Source: Mycoplasmatota bacterium
GTDB lineage: Bacteria; Bacillota_I; Bacilli_A; Izemoplasmatales; Izemoplasmataceae
Length of the DNA stretch: 15,286 nucleotides
Reading direction: 5' to 3'
Assembly (NCBI GenBank): GCA_022712785.1
Contig: JAFLJX010000022.1
Coordinates: 1 to 15,286 of the forward strand
Part shown: in pieces, positions 5,945 through 12,354 of the stretch
How positions within the stretch are numbered: position 1 is the stretch's first letter
Layout: each line of letters opens with the position of its first letter
Notes under the pieces: generated by a model
The model's database searches: none
Seen by the model: only the letters and a program-made list of their open reading frames with translations
What the model was told of the DNA's origin: nothing
Position numbers and translations under genes: made by a program

Positions 5945-6377
5945 ATTATTTGAAGAATTCCTGAAGAAAACAGTTAGAATCTGAAATTGAAAAAGGCATT
6001 TTAGACATTTATTGAGGTTGTAGAGGTAGTGGGGGGTAATTTTAGAGTGGGACAAGCTGATCCATATAAAAATACCTCCAAAAGTCTACTATAAATAATT
6101 ACTCATAATCTTGCTAGATTACTTCTTTTTTATAGTGTCTTCTTTAGAGGTATCATATCATTGTACCTAAATATGTCTTCATATCTATTTATAATTAGTC
6201 ATGATATATAACACTAATAAATAATTACTTAAACTCTGAGTAAGATCCCGATAACTAGGGGCGGAAGAGAAAACAAGACACATTCAATACAATTAAACAC
6301 TCAATTAGAATACCATTTAAAGTGTAACAGAAAGGTTATTATAGTTAATTTAATATAAATTAATTATATAAGGTGAA
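5945..6377. other. Spacer with third GTAGAGG motif and a long hairpin
   Basis: No gene seen. GAATCTGAAA (about 5977-5986) and GTAGAGGTAGTGGGGGG (6020-6036) repeat the spacer motif of units 1 and 2, but no 38-bp core and no gene pair accompany them. The 82-nt inverted repeat at 6072-6153 is listed separately. Just before the lipoprotein gene, TTAATTTA-ATA-TAAATTAA (6345-6363) is an inverted repeat that could be an operator, though such AT-rich symmetry also arises by chance. Confidence 0.5.
6072..6153. repeat. 82-nt long imperfect inverted repeat (MITE-like or structured RNA)
   Basis: The outer arms ATACCTC (6072-6078) and GAGGTAT (6147-6153) are exact. The complementarity runs inward with few mismatches through AAAAG...CTACTATAA against TTATAGTGTC...CTTT. 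A smaller inner helix, AATC/GATT, caps it. Nearly the whole element folds into one hairpin. There is no open frame and no T-run directly after it, so a terminator is unlikely. A tiny non-autonomous transposable element or an RNA hairpin are both possible; I see no clear target-site duplication. Confidence 0.5.
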
Positions 6378-7463
6378 ATGATGAAGAGGTTTTTTAACTT
6401 TATTCTGATATTTATTTTAATACTATTTTTGAGTTCCTGTAAAAATAATATAGAAAATGTATCTAGTATCGAAAATGATATTCCTATAGGAATATCGTTC
6501 CCTCCTATTGGTACTGTTGAACATTTAGAGTTTGGTGTAAAACATCTTAATACACTTAATATAAAAAAGATTAAACTTGAAGTTAACTGGAATCTAATAG
6601 AAAAAGAAGAAGGAGTTTATAGTTGGAAAAATTTAGACTATAGAATAAACTATTTTAATGAACATAATATTGAAATATTTTTAATGGTTTCAGTCTTACT
6701 ACCAGATGTATATAGTAATGATGATATGAAAGAAATAACCACAAATCAAACGCAACAATTTTCAAACTTTATAACCGCACTAATCACAAGATATGGAGAT
6801 AACATTACCAAATTTCAATTTGGTAATGAATGGGATAGTGAAAATATTGGATATCATGAAGATATAAATGAATTTATCAAATTAAATAATGTAGTATATA
6901 CAATAACAAAATCAATTAATCCTGACATTGATATTGTCTTGGGTGGAATTACGAGAGCATATCCGTTATATATTCTTTTAAATAATGGGATAGAAATAGA
7001 AAGTTCAACAAGGCATTTAATTAATTTTGAAGAACATAAGACGAAATTTATGAATGACATGTCAGAAAGAATAATCAACGGGTTAGAAGAAGATATACTA
7101 AATGTATTTAATAATGCTCTATACGATATTGTTGATATTCATTTATACGACGATGTAGAACTCTTTAGCGATATTATTAGTTATGTTGAAGGTATCACTG
7201 ATAAACCAATACTAGTATCAGAATTAGGAGCACCTAATCCAAGGTATGAAGTATACACAGAAGAATATCACTTAGAAAGAATGAAACTAGCTCTAATAAC
7301 ACTTTCCAAATTAGATATTCTTGAGATATATCACTTTAGCCTAGTTGATCATGATGCTTACCACGCAAATAATGGTCTTTTAGATAGCCAGGGTCATGAG
7401 AAATTAGTATATTATCTATATAAAAATATGATAAAAACAGATGACTTACTACCAAGTAATTAG
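6378..7463 (+). CDS. Lipoprotein with clan-A glycoside-hydrolase-like TIM barrel
   Basis: A 361-aa protein. The N-terminus MMKRFFNFILIFILILFLSSC is a lipoprotein signal with lipobox LSSC, so mature protein would be anchored through Cys21 on the outer face of the membrane. The rest reads like a (beta/alpha)8 glycoside hydrolase: an early strand with KIKLEVNWNLIEKEEGVYSW (65-83), FQFGNEWD (147-153) with Glu151 as candidate acid/base, IVDIHLYDD (251-259), and ILVSELGAP (278-286) with Glu282 as candidate nucleophile. NE after strand 4 and E after strand 7 is the clan GH-A pattern. Family (GH5, GH39 or other) and substrate are not determined. ATG 6381 has better spacing from AGGTG (6371-6375) than ATG 6378. 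It appears monocistronic. Confidence 0.75.
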   Translation: MMKRFFNFILIFILILFLSSCKNNIENVSSIENDIPIGISFPPIGTVEHLEFGVKHLNTLNIKKIKLEVNWNLIEKEEGVYSWKNLDYRINYFNEHNIEIFLMVSVLLPDVYSNDDMKEITTNQTQQFSNFITALITRYGDNITKFQFGNEWDSENIGYHEDINEFIKLNNVVYTITKSINPDIDIVLGGITRAYPLYILLNNGIEIESSTRHLINFEEHKTKFMNDMSERIINGLEEDILNVFNNALYDIVDIHLYDDVELFSDIISYVEGITDKPILVSELGAPNPRYEVYTEEYHLERMKLALITLSKLDILEIYHFSLVDHDAYHANNGLLDSQGHEKLVYYLYKNMIKTDDLLPSN

Positions 7464-7621
7464 ATATTTCTATGAAGGTTTGAAAGAAGAAAATTAAGAC
7501 TAATAAAAAAATGAAATACAGTGTAGCATAGCTATACACTTGCTATTGTTACTAAGTTACTATATGTATAAGTGAATAGAGATTCAAATCTTATTTATCT
7601 ATAGGAAATGAAGGAAAAATA

Positions 7622-7658
7622 ATGAATCTATAACAAGTTAAGTTGTAGATTCATTTTT
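7622..7658 (+). terminator. Strong intrinsic terminator
   Basis: ATGAATCTATAAC (7622-7634) pairs with GTTGTAGATTCAT (7642-7654 region) over 13 pairs including one T-G, around loop AAGTTAA, followed by TTTTT. A-rich sequence before the stem would let it work in reverse too. It probably ends transcription from the lipoprotein gene. Confidence 0.75.
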
Positions 7659-7666
7659 AAACTAAA

Positions 7667-7840
7667 GTTCTCAATCTTCAGCTTTATATTCTCATATTGT
7701 AGTTGTTCTTGCTCTGTTAGATCCTATTTTTTTTGTAACTTTACCAATGGATTTCATGGCTTTACACAATTCTCTAAATATGCCACCTTCATTTGCGGAT
7801 TAGAACTGATATAATCTTTTCTTATCCACATAATTCCCTT
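7667..7840 (-). pseudogene. Possible remnant of an IS3-type OrfA transposase
   Basis: Read on the minus strand, one frame gives NEGGIFRELCKAMKSIGKV (about 7806 down to 7750), interrupted upstream by a stop. After a frame change come LTEQEQLQYENIKLKIEN (about 7720 down to 7667). The latter resembles the Glu/Leu-rich heptad that ends many IS3-family OrfA proteins. At least one frameshift and one stop separate the pieces and no termini are visible. This is a weak call from pattern only; a chance coding-like stretch remains possible. Confidence 0.3.
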
Positions 7841-7907
7841 GGTCCAATAACCTCATTAAGAAACGACTAGAACCTGACTACTCCTAGACTTTCAAAAAAG
7901 GTGTAGC

Positions 7908-8021
7908 GGTATTACATAACGAACAAAAATGCATTATTGCAATAAATGGTATTGTATAACGAACAAAAACACATTATTGCAATAAACGGTATTGTATAAC
8001 GAACAAAATATGATGTTATAC
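7908..8021 (+). repeat. 40-bp direct repeats with operator-like inverted repeat before ATPase stub
   Basis: Units start at 7908, 7948 and 7988, each reading GGTATT-(AC/GT)-ATAACGAACAAAA. The first two continue with CATTATTGCAATAAA, which contains the perfect 12-bp palindrome TTATTGCAATAA. In the last, partial unit, GTATAAC (7994-8000) is mirrored by GTTATAC (8015-8021). Placement directly ahead of the ribosome binding site of the 8040 stub suggests an expanded promoter/operator region of the lost ATPase gene. Confidence 0.75.
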
Positions 8022-8039
8022 ATACAAGAGGTGATTATC

Positions 8040-8108
8040 ATGATTAAAAGAGACTTATATTTAAATCAAATAAGATATCAGTTAACTGTACTATTAGTAT
8101 CATCATAG
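8040..8108 (+). pseudogene. N-terminal stub of a DUF4143-type AAA ATPase
   Basis: AGAGGTGATTATC then ATG opens MIKRDLYLNQIR, the characteristic first residues of the ATP-binding proteins that carry a DUF4143 C-terminal domain (usually about 400 aa, with Walker A soon after a KVITGIRR-like strand). Here the frame leaves the family pattern after residue 12 and stops at residue 22 (TAG 8106-8108). No Walker A or later domains are found in the following 190 nt, so the gene is a deleted remnant that keeps its promoter region and start. Confidence 0.6.
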
Positions 8109-8245
8109 ATTTGAATGTTAATTTAGAATGCCATATATATGACTATTGTGAAATGAATTACTATTGATAGGATTATACTAATAAACTACAATTAAGAGTC
8201 CTAAATTATAATATAATAATAAAACCATAATTTATTATCAATTAG

Positions 8246-8254
8246 TGGTATAAT
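8246..8254 (+). promoter_or_regulatory. Extended -10 promoter for the 8299-9268 operon
   Basis: TG-G-TATAAT (8246-8254) is a perfect extended -10, about 45 nt before the first gene. The -35 window is poor (CATAAT), as is common for extended -10 promoters. Confidence 0.5.
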
Positions 8255-8298
8255 TGAAATGATTCTAAATAGAGCATGTTAAGAAGGGAAGAAATAAG

Positions 8299-8550
8299 AT
8301 GATTGAATATAGATACGATACACAGTTATTAATTGAAGGTGATGATTTAGATACGGTAAAGATCGTAGCGTATTTTAATACAAATTTTGATGGAGATAGC
8401 GCAGTAATTGTAGGTGATGATGAAATTGTAAAAATTCATTATCATACTAATGAACCTTGGCAAGTACTAGAATACTGTAGTTCTATAGGTGAGATTTTCG
8501 ATATTGTTGTTGAGGACATGGATCGACAATCACGAGGATTACAAGGATAA
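8299..8550 (+). CDS. Stand-alone FakA/DAK C-terminal-like domain protein
   Basis: An 83-aa cytoplasmic protein. Its sequence matches the pattern of the last part of fatty-acid kinase FakA (DegV/DAK-phosphatase family): DGDSAVIVGDDEIVKIHYHTNEPWQVLEYCSSIGEI, then a short strand and DMDRQ, recalling FakA's GDSLVVVGDD-x-VKVHVHT-x-x-P...ENMR-x-Q. Full FakA is about 550 aa with an N-terminal DhaL-like kinase domain, which is absent, so this is one domain by itself rather than a truncated tail: it has its own ribosome binding site (AAGGGAAG) and promoter. It may act as a binding module for the acyl carrier FakB or as a regulator; that is inference. The next gene follows after 28 nt and is likely co-transcribed. 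Confidence 0.65.
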   Translation: MIEYRYDTQLLIEGDDLDTVKIVAYFNTNFDGDSAVIVGDDEIVKIHYHTNEPWQVLEYCSSIGEIFDIVVEDMDRQSRGLQG

Positions 8551-8578
8551 TACAAAAAAATAAAAGAGGAGAACAAAT

Positions 8579-9268
8579 ATGGATTGGATTAATAAAAAAG
8601 AAGAATTTACAGTAATTGATGTAAGAAAATTAGAAACTAATTTCTTACCTGGGTTACTTATTAAAGCAGAAAACACTAATTTAGGAAATGGTCTTTGTGT
8701 TATACAAAGTTTTGAACCAAAACCACTATACGGTGCTTTAGCAAAGTTAGGCTTTGAGAATTATACAGAAAAAAAATCAGACAACGAATATTATGTCTAT
8801 TTTTGTAAAACTAAAGATGGTAACAATAAAAAAACTGATATGCCTTTCAAACCTACAGCTATACTAAATTTTAAGATTATCGATGATGATTTAGCCGAAA
8901 ACGCGATGAACTTTTGGGATATGACTTGGAATAAAGAAAATCCAGCAATTGCACTAGAAACTAAATTATTACTATCTTTAAGTAATGCTTTAGGTGCAAG
9001 AAGATTTAGACAAGCTACTAGAGAATTGATTAAAGCTTATTCTTTAGGAGTAGAAACCGCAGTTTTTGATGAATTGTTATCTTTATGTGCTTGGAATCAA
9101 GGATATGGTTTCTTTGCTTCTGAAGTTGGAACATCAGTTTTATTTCAAGTATACAAATTTATTAAAAAACAAGAAGACAATCAAAAATCTAGAAAAGAAA
9201 TCATAAAAGAAATTATGGTAAAGTTTGGTGAAGAACACCCTGGAGTTGGGACTGTAACTAGATTATAA
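8579..9268 (+). CDS. DUF2249-like plus carboxymuconolactone-decarboxylase-like fusion protein
   Basis: A 229-aa soluble protein. Residues about 10-78 fit a DUF2249/SirA-like fold: FTVIDVRKLE opening strand, then FEPKPLYGALAKLGFENY, close to the family's HEPKPLY...GF motif, with Glu46 in place of the usual His/Asp-Glu context. Residues about 105-195 are helical and resemble the AhpD/carboxymuconolactone-decarboxylase fold: KLLLSLSNALGARRFRQATRELIKAYSLG, then VFDELLSLCAWNQGYGFFASEVG, comparable to the family's helix with LAFYAGxPAA. The AhpD Cys-x-x-Cys redox pair is missing; only Cys170 is nearby. AGAGGAG precedes the start. It forms an operon with the upstream FakA-like domain protein. A redox or small-acid role is possible, but no reaction can be assigned. 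Confidence 0.55.
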   Translation: MDWINKKEEFTVIDVRKLETNFLPGLLIKAENTNLGNGLCVIQSFEPKPLYGALAKLGFENYTEKKSDNEYYVYFCKTKDGNNKKTDMPFKPTAILNFKIIDDDLAENAMNFWDMTWNKENPAIALETKLLLSLSNALGARRFRQATRELIKAYSLGVETAVFDELLSLCAWNQGYGFFASEVGTSVLFQVYKFIKKQEDNQKSRKEIIKEIMVKFGEEHPGVGTVTRL

Positions 9269-9401
9269 TAAGTAATCAATTTTAATAGTATGCAAAAACT
9301 AAAAATTTGAATTTTAAGTTATTATATCTATGCTCAAACTGAGACAAAATGAAAATAAAATAAGTAGTAACTATAAATGTTACAACGACTAAATTGATAG
9401 G

Positions 9402-9445
9402 ATGCTAGTAGACACAAAATTACATGTGTTTATTAGCATTTTTTT
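9402..9445 (+). terminator. Strong intrinsic terminator of the 8299-9268 operon
   Basis: A 15-bp stem (9402-9416 with 9425-9439, two G-T pairs) closes an 8-nt loop and is followed by an uninterrupted T run (9439-9445). Confidence 0.85.
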
Positions 9446-9821
9446 ACTTGAAAATAAAGGATTGTCTAGGAACTAAAGAACCTAATAACAGTAAATTACA
9501 GACAATTACTTGATTTAAATAAAGCTTATCAAATATATAAATATATGATAAAATTTAAACAACAACAATAATCTCTAAATCATTATTTTTATACTATAAA
9601 AGTGAATGTTAAACAAACTTAACTTCTATTTGAATAAGATGTTAACGAGAAGGGGTTTAAAAAGTGTTTCTTTATGTTTGTATTTTAAAGAAATGCAATT
9701 CCATTACATAAAACATTAGGATATAGAAAACAATATGTTGTATTGAAAGTATGTATTCACTAAAAGATATATGATTTAAATGGAGAATAATTAGAAAATT
9801 AAAAGAGCGGAGGCGGATTGC
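9446..9821. other. AT-rich spacer before the hydrolase gene
   Basis: No gene seen. An imperfect inverted repeat TTATCAAATAT...ATATATGATAA (9526-9551) could be an operator or chance AT symmetry. A weak promoter candidate for the hydrolase gene is TTGAAA (9743-9748) with TATATG (9768-9773) at 19-nt spacing. Confidence 0.4.
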
Positions 9822-10541
9822 ATGGATAAAGTAAATGGAAATGGAATAGAATTAGCTTACAAAACAGTGGGGTCAGGGAAACCCATAGTGTTACTACATG
9901 GAAATAGTGGAACCCATAAAGATATGGAATTATTTGAAAAGGAATTAAGTAAAACTCATCAAGTAGTTACATTTGATCTTAGAGGACATGGATTAAGCGA
10001 TAAAGGTGAGAAAAAGTACACTATAAAATTATTAGCTTTGGATATCCTTTCAGCTTGTGAGACTCTTGGGATTACACATTGTGATATGATTGGATATAGT
10101 GATGGAGGGAACGTATTACTTACAATTAATACTCTACAACCTAATTTTGTAATTAAATCAGTGGCAGTATCCCCAAACTACTCAGTATTTGGTATGAAAA
10201 CAATGTGGATTATAATTTTAAATATTATCTATATTTTCTCATCTTTTTGGAAGATATTTAAAACATCTTATGGTGGGCTAAATAGTAAAATGAGACTTAT
10301 GGTAAGGGACTATAAATTGAGCCCTAGTGAACTTGAATCAATTACTTCTAGTACTTTGATTATTGAAGCAGAAAAAGACATGATAAAACATAAACATCTA
10401 GTAAATCTTAGTAGCTTGATTCCTTCATCAGAATTGTCAATGGTAAAGGGGACAACACATTTTACAATTACTAAAAGTGAAGAAACAATAGCAATAATAA
10501 AAAAATTCATATTGTATGATTCAGCATCTATAATCGAATGA
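9822..10541 (+). CDS. Alpha/beta-fold hydrolase
   Basis: A 239-aa cytoplasmic protein with the canonical alpha/beta hydrolase layout: oxyanion-hole strand PIVLLHGNSG (21-30), FDLRGHGLSD (51-60), nucleophile elbow GYSDGG with Ser93, a lid-like region with a hydrophobic helix (about 126-143), Asp186 in EAEKDMI as the acid, and His213 in GTTHFT. The triad is therefore complete and the enzyme is probably active on an ester, lactone or related bond; the substrate cannot be told from sequence. GGAGG (9808-9812) gives a clear start. It is followed at 87 nt by the EFR1/MarR promoter, so it is a separate transcription unit, although the MarR box at 10562 lies within 21 nt of its stop codon. Confidence 0.85.
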   Translation: MDKVNGNGIELAYKTVGSGKPIVLLHGNSGTHKDMELFEKELSKTHQVVTFDLRGHGLSDKGEKKYTIKLLALDILSACETLGITHCDMIGYSDGGNVLLTINTLQPNFVIKSVAVSPNYSVFGMKTMWIIILNIIYIFSSFWKIFKTSYGGLNSKMRLMVRDYKLSPSELESITSSTLIIEAEKDMIKHKHLVNLSSLIPSSELSMVKGTTHFTITKSEETIAIIKKFILYDSASIIE

Positions 10542-10561
10542 TTCAAGAGACATCAAGATGT

Positions 10562-10574
10562 TTTAGTTGCTAAA
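10562..10574 (+). promoter_or_regulatory. MarR-type operator box 1
   Basis: TTTAG-TTG-CTAAA, a 13-bp element with 5-bp perfect inverted arms, located 5 bp upstream of the -35. It is identical to the box at 10608. A MarR-family repressor is encoded as the last gene of the operon, making autoregulation the simplest reading. Confidence 0.7.
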
Positions 10575-10579
10575 GAATA

Positions 10580-10608
10580 TTGACAAAATTCACTTTACGC
10601 ATTATACT
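10580..10608 (+). promoter_or_regulatory. Near-consensus sigma-A promoter of the EFR1-MarR operon
   Basis: TTGACA (10580-10585) and TATACT (10603-10608) are separated by exactly 17 nt. This is the best-matching promoter in the window, as expected for a promoter kept off by a repressor. Transcription would begin near 10615, inside operator box 2. Confidence 0.85.
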
Positions 10609-10620
10609 TTAGTTGCTAAA
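10608..10620 (+). promoter_or_regulatory. MarR-type operator box 2
   Basis: TTTAG-TTG-CTAAA, identical to 10562-10574, overlapping the last base of the -10 and covering the predicted start of transcription. Binding here would directly block the polymerase. Centre-to-centre distance between the two boxes is 46 bp. Confidence 0.7.
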
Positions 10621-10643
10621 CTAAATTGAATGGAGTGATTGAA

Positions 10644-11498
10644 ATGATAACTACTGATAAGTGCAATACTGATTCTTATAAAATTGCACTAATATATTTT
10701 TCAGCAACAGGAAATACAAAGAAGATTGCGAATAAGATAGGAGACTATTTAAAAAAACAGGATGTTTCTGTTACAAAGATTGATATTACGTCTCATGAAA
10801 GTAAAAGAGATGAGATATCAATCAGTGAATATGATGCCTTTATATTTGGATTTCCAATTTATTCATTAAGAGCACCTCGTATCTGTCGAGAGTGGATTGA
10901 GCAACTAGACGGTGAAGGAAAAAAATGCTCGGTATTTTTCACCTATGGTGGTTTTGGAAAAGCACCTGCTCATTACTTTATAAAAGAATTGCTTTGTAAA
11001 CGCAATTTTACCCTTGTTTCCACTGCAGAATTTGTGGCGAAACATACATTTAACATTTCTGGCTGGCAATCTGCAGAAGGACGTCCAAACCAATCTGATT
11101 TTAAGGTTGCAGAGGAATATGTCAACAAAACTATAAAAAGATTTACGGGTGAGGATTCGAATGTAATTAGTGATTTTAATAAACCAATGTATCCCGCAGA
11201 ACAGCTGGATATGGCAGAGAAGTACAGGTTTACGGCAATAACGCAACTTCCAACCAGAGACGGCATGGATTGTTCCATGTGTAAATTGTGTGAGAAACTT
11301 TGCCCAACAAACGCCTTTGATGCTACAAGTGGGATTGCAGACCCTGCATCTTGTATAGCATGTTTCAGATGTATCGCAAACTGTCCAGATAATATTTTAC
11401 ATACAAACGATATTTCAGATTCGTGGGATAAAAAGTTAAAAATGCACAACACAACAAAAGAAGAAATTGATCAGATGGAAAGCAAAATATATCTGTAA
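10644..11498 (+). CDS. EFR1-type flavodoxin/ferredoxin fusion protein
   Basis: A 284-aa protein. The N-terminal half is flavodoxin-like: IALIYFSATGNTKKIA with the FMN phosphate loop S-A-T-G-N-T (20-25), FIFGFPIYS (67-74) and FFTYGGFGKAP (98-108). The C-terminal part has two [4Fe-4S] motifs: Cys210, 213, 216, 220 and Cys237, 240, 243, 247, all present in Cys-x2-Cys-x2-Cys-x3-Cys spacing. This is the EFRO/EFR1 ferredoxin architecture, a cytoplasmic electron carrier that couples flavin to iron-sulfur clusters; the partner enzyme is unknown. ATG 10644 with GGAG at 10632-10635 is preferred over the TTG at 10626, which has no ribosome binding site and would lie next to the transcript start. Its codons look less AT-rich than neighbouring genes, perhaps from transfer. 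The MarR gene follows after 21 nt. Confidence 0.88.
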   Translation: MITTDKCNTDSYKIALIYFSATGNTKKIANKIGDYLKKQDVSVTKIDITSHESKRDEISISEYDAFIFGFPIYSLRAPRICREWIEQLDGEGKKCSVFFTYGGFGKAPAHYFIKELLCKRNFTLVSTAEFVAKHTFNISGWQSAEGRPNQSDFKVAEEYVNKTIKRFTGEDSNVISDFNKPMYPAEQLDMAEKYRFTAITQLPTRDGMDCSMCKLCEKLCPTNAFDATSGIADPASCIACFRCIANCPDNILHTNDISDSWDKKLKMHNTTKEEIDQMESKIYL

Positions 11499-11519
11499 TT
11501 ACGATAAGGAGTTTTTTAA

Positions 11520-11975
11520 ATGGATGATTACCAGAAGATAATTGTAAAAACGACCGCCTTGCAATATAAGATTAATTATAATGATAAAATGCCCAGAAGT
11601 TTTGGAACTTCTGAACTATTGTATCAATCTGAAATTCACTTCATCGATGCCATAGGAATCGATAGTGAAATAAATGCCACTCAGCTATCCAAAAAACTAA
11701 GTATATCAAACGGAGCTATAACTCAGGTAGCGGATAAACTGGTTAAGAAAAAAATGATGGAAAAGTATAAAAAAGAATCAAACAAAAAGGAAATTTATTT
11801 CAGGCTGACTGCTAAAGGGGCAGTTGCCTATGAAAGTCATAAAAACTTTCACCAAGAAATAAACGAAAAAACAATTGCTTATTTAAAGAGCTTAAGTCCA
11901 GAACAAATTGAAGGTATATTGGGCTACATTACAATAGCTGATGAAACCTTACCAAGTCTTTCACTAAATAAATAG
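11520..11975 (+). CDS. MarR-family winged-helix transcriptional regulator
   Basis: A 151-aa protein of normal MarR length. The winged helix-turn-helix is clear: INATQLSKKLSISNGAITQVADKLVKKKMMEK (51-82; recognition helix about 63-77), then a basic wing (YKKESNKKEIYFRLTAKG, 83-100). Flanking helices (1-48 and 103-146) would form the dimer interface. AAGGAG lies 8-9 nt before the ATG. It is the second gene of the operon with the EFR1 protein, and two identical palindromic boxes flank the operon promoter, so it most likely represses its own operon and releases on a ligand or oxidative signal. It has no cysteine, so direct thiol sensing as in OhrR is unlikely. The inducer is unknown. Confidence 0.88.
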   Translation: MDDYQKIIVKTTALQYKINYNDKMPRSFGTSELLYQSEIHFIDAIGIDSEINATQLSKKLSISNGAITQVADKLVKKKMMEKYKKESNKKEIYFRLTAKGAVAYESHKNFHQEINEKTIAYLKSLSPEQIEGILGYITIADETLPSLSLNK

Positions 11976-12073
11976 CATTATATTTTCGTGTATATGATTA
12001 ATAAACAATAAGCATTTTCTTATTGATTCGATATTTTCTCGTATTATAAGAAGCAGTAACTCATGATAAACAT

Positions 12074-12110
12074 ACTACAACAAAACCATATATGGTTTTG
12101 TTGTAGTTTT
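12074..12110 (+). terminator. Terminator formed by a 34-bp perfect palindrome
   Basis: 12074-12107 is a perfect palindrome; its arms begin ACTACAACAAAACCATA and it is followed by TTT. With no free loop beyond the turn, the RNA hairpin would be very stable. It ends the EFR1-MarR operon about 100 nt after the MarR stop and, with A-rich sequence upstream, may also act in reverse. Confidence 0.8.
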
Positions 12111-12207
12111 AAGTTTGACTCCAAGTATTTTGTAGAACATAAAATCTATCTTTGATAATGAACTGGAAAATTAAAATAGATAATATTTAAAAAAATGATT
12201 ATTAATC

Positions 12208-12236
12208 TTGACAATGAATTTGGCATAAGTTAAAGT
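12208..12236 (+). promoter_or_regulatory. Candidate promoter for the ABC transporter operon
   Basis: TTGACA (12208-12213), then 17 nt, then TAAAGT (12231-12236; 4 of 6 matches to TATAAT). A second possibility, TACTAT at 12373-12378, sits directly after the operator palindrome. Confidence 0.5.
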
Positions 12237-12318
12237 AAATTGTTATCTCTATTTAACATTTAAACTAGATAATGAGAATTACTCCCATGATGTATTGTCT
12301 TTGGGATGATTTAAGAAA

Positions 12319-12339
12319 TGAGGTTCTTCTTGAACCTCA
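12319..12339. other. Short hairpin in the ABC transporter leader
   Basis: TGAGGTTC (12319-12326) and GAACCTCA (12332-12339) pair perfectly around TTCTT. On the plus strand it is followed by A residues, not T, so it is not a plus-strand terminator. It may be a leader structure or a weak minus-strand terminator. Confidence 0.4.
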
Positions 12340-12354
12340 AAAAAATAGTTACAT

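Larger units (their letters stand above)
7464..7907. other. Decayed spacer after the lipoprotein gene
   Basis: No intact gene. It holds a small imperfect hairpin (about 7520-7538, GTGTAGCATAGCTATACAC), the terminator at 7622-7658 and the possible minus-strand transposase debris at 7667-7840. The rest shows nothing I can identify. Confidence 0.5.

Noticed and set aside
7908..8021. CRISPR array
   Set aside because: The 40-bp units repeat almost end to end with no unique spacers of constant length, and no cas genes are present.
10626..10643. TTG 10626 as start of the EFR1 gene
   Set aside because: It has no ribosome binding site and lies about 11 nt from the predicted transcript start; ATG 10644 follows GGAG at normal spacing.
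10973..11452. 159-codon minus-strand open frame
   Set aside because: It lies entirely opposite the well-supported EFR1 gene, has no family resemblance and no ribosome binding site.
12319..12345. Hairpin as a leader attenuator for the ABC genes
   Set aside because: A residues follow the stem on the plus strand, so it cannot act as an intrinsic terminator there, and no alternative antiterminator helix was found.
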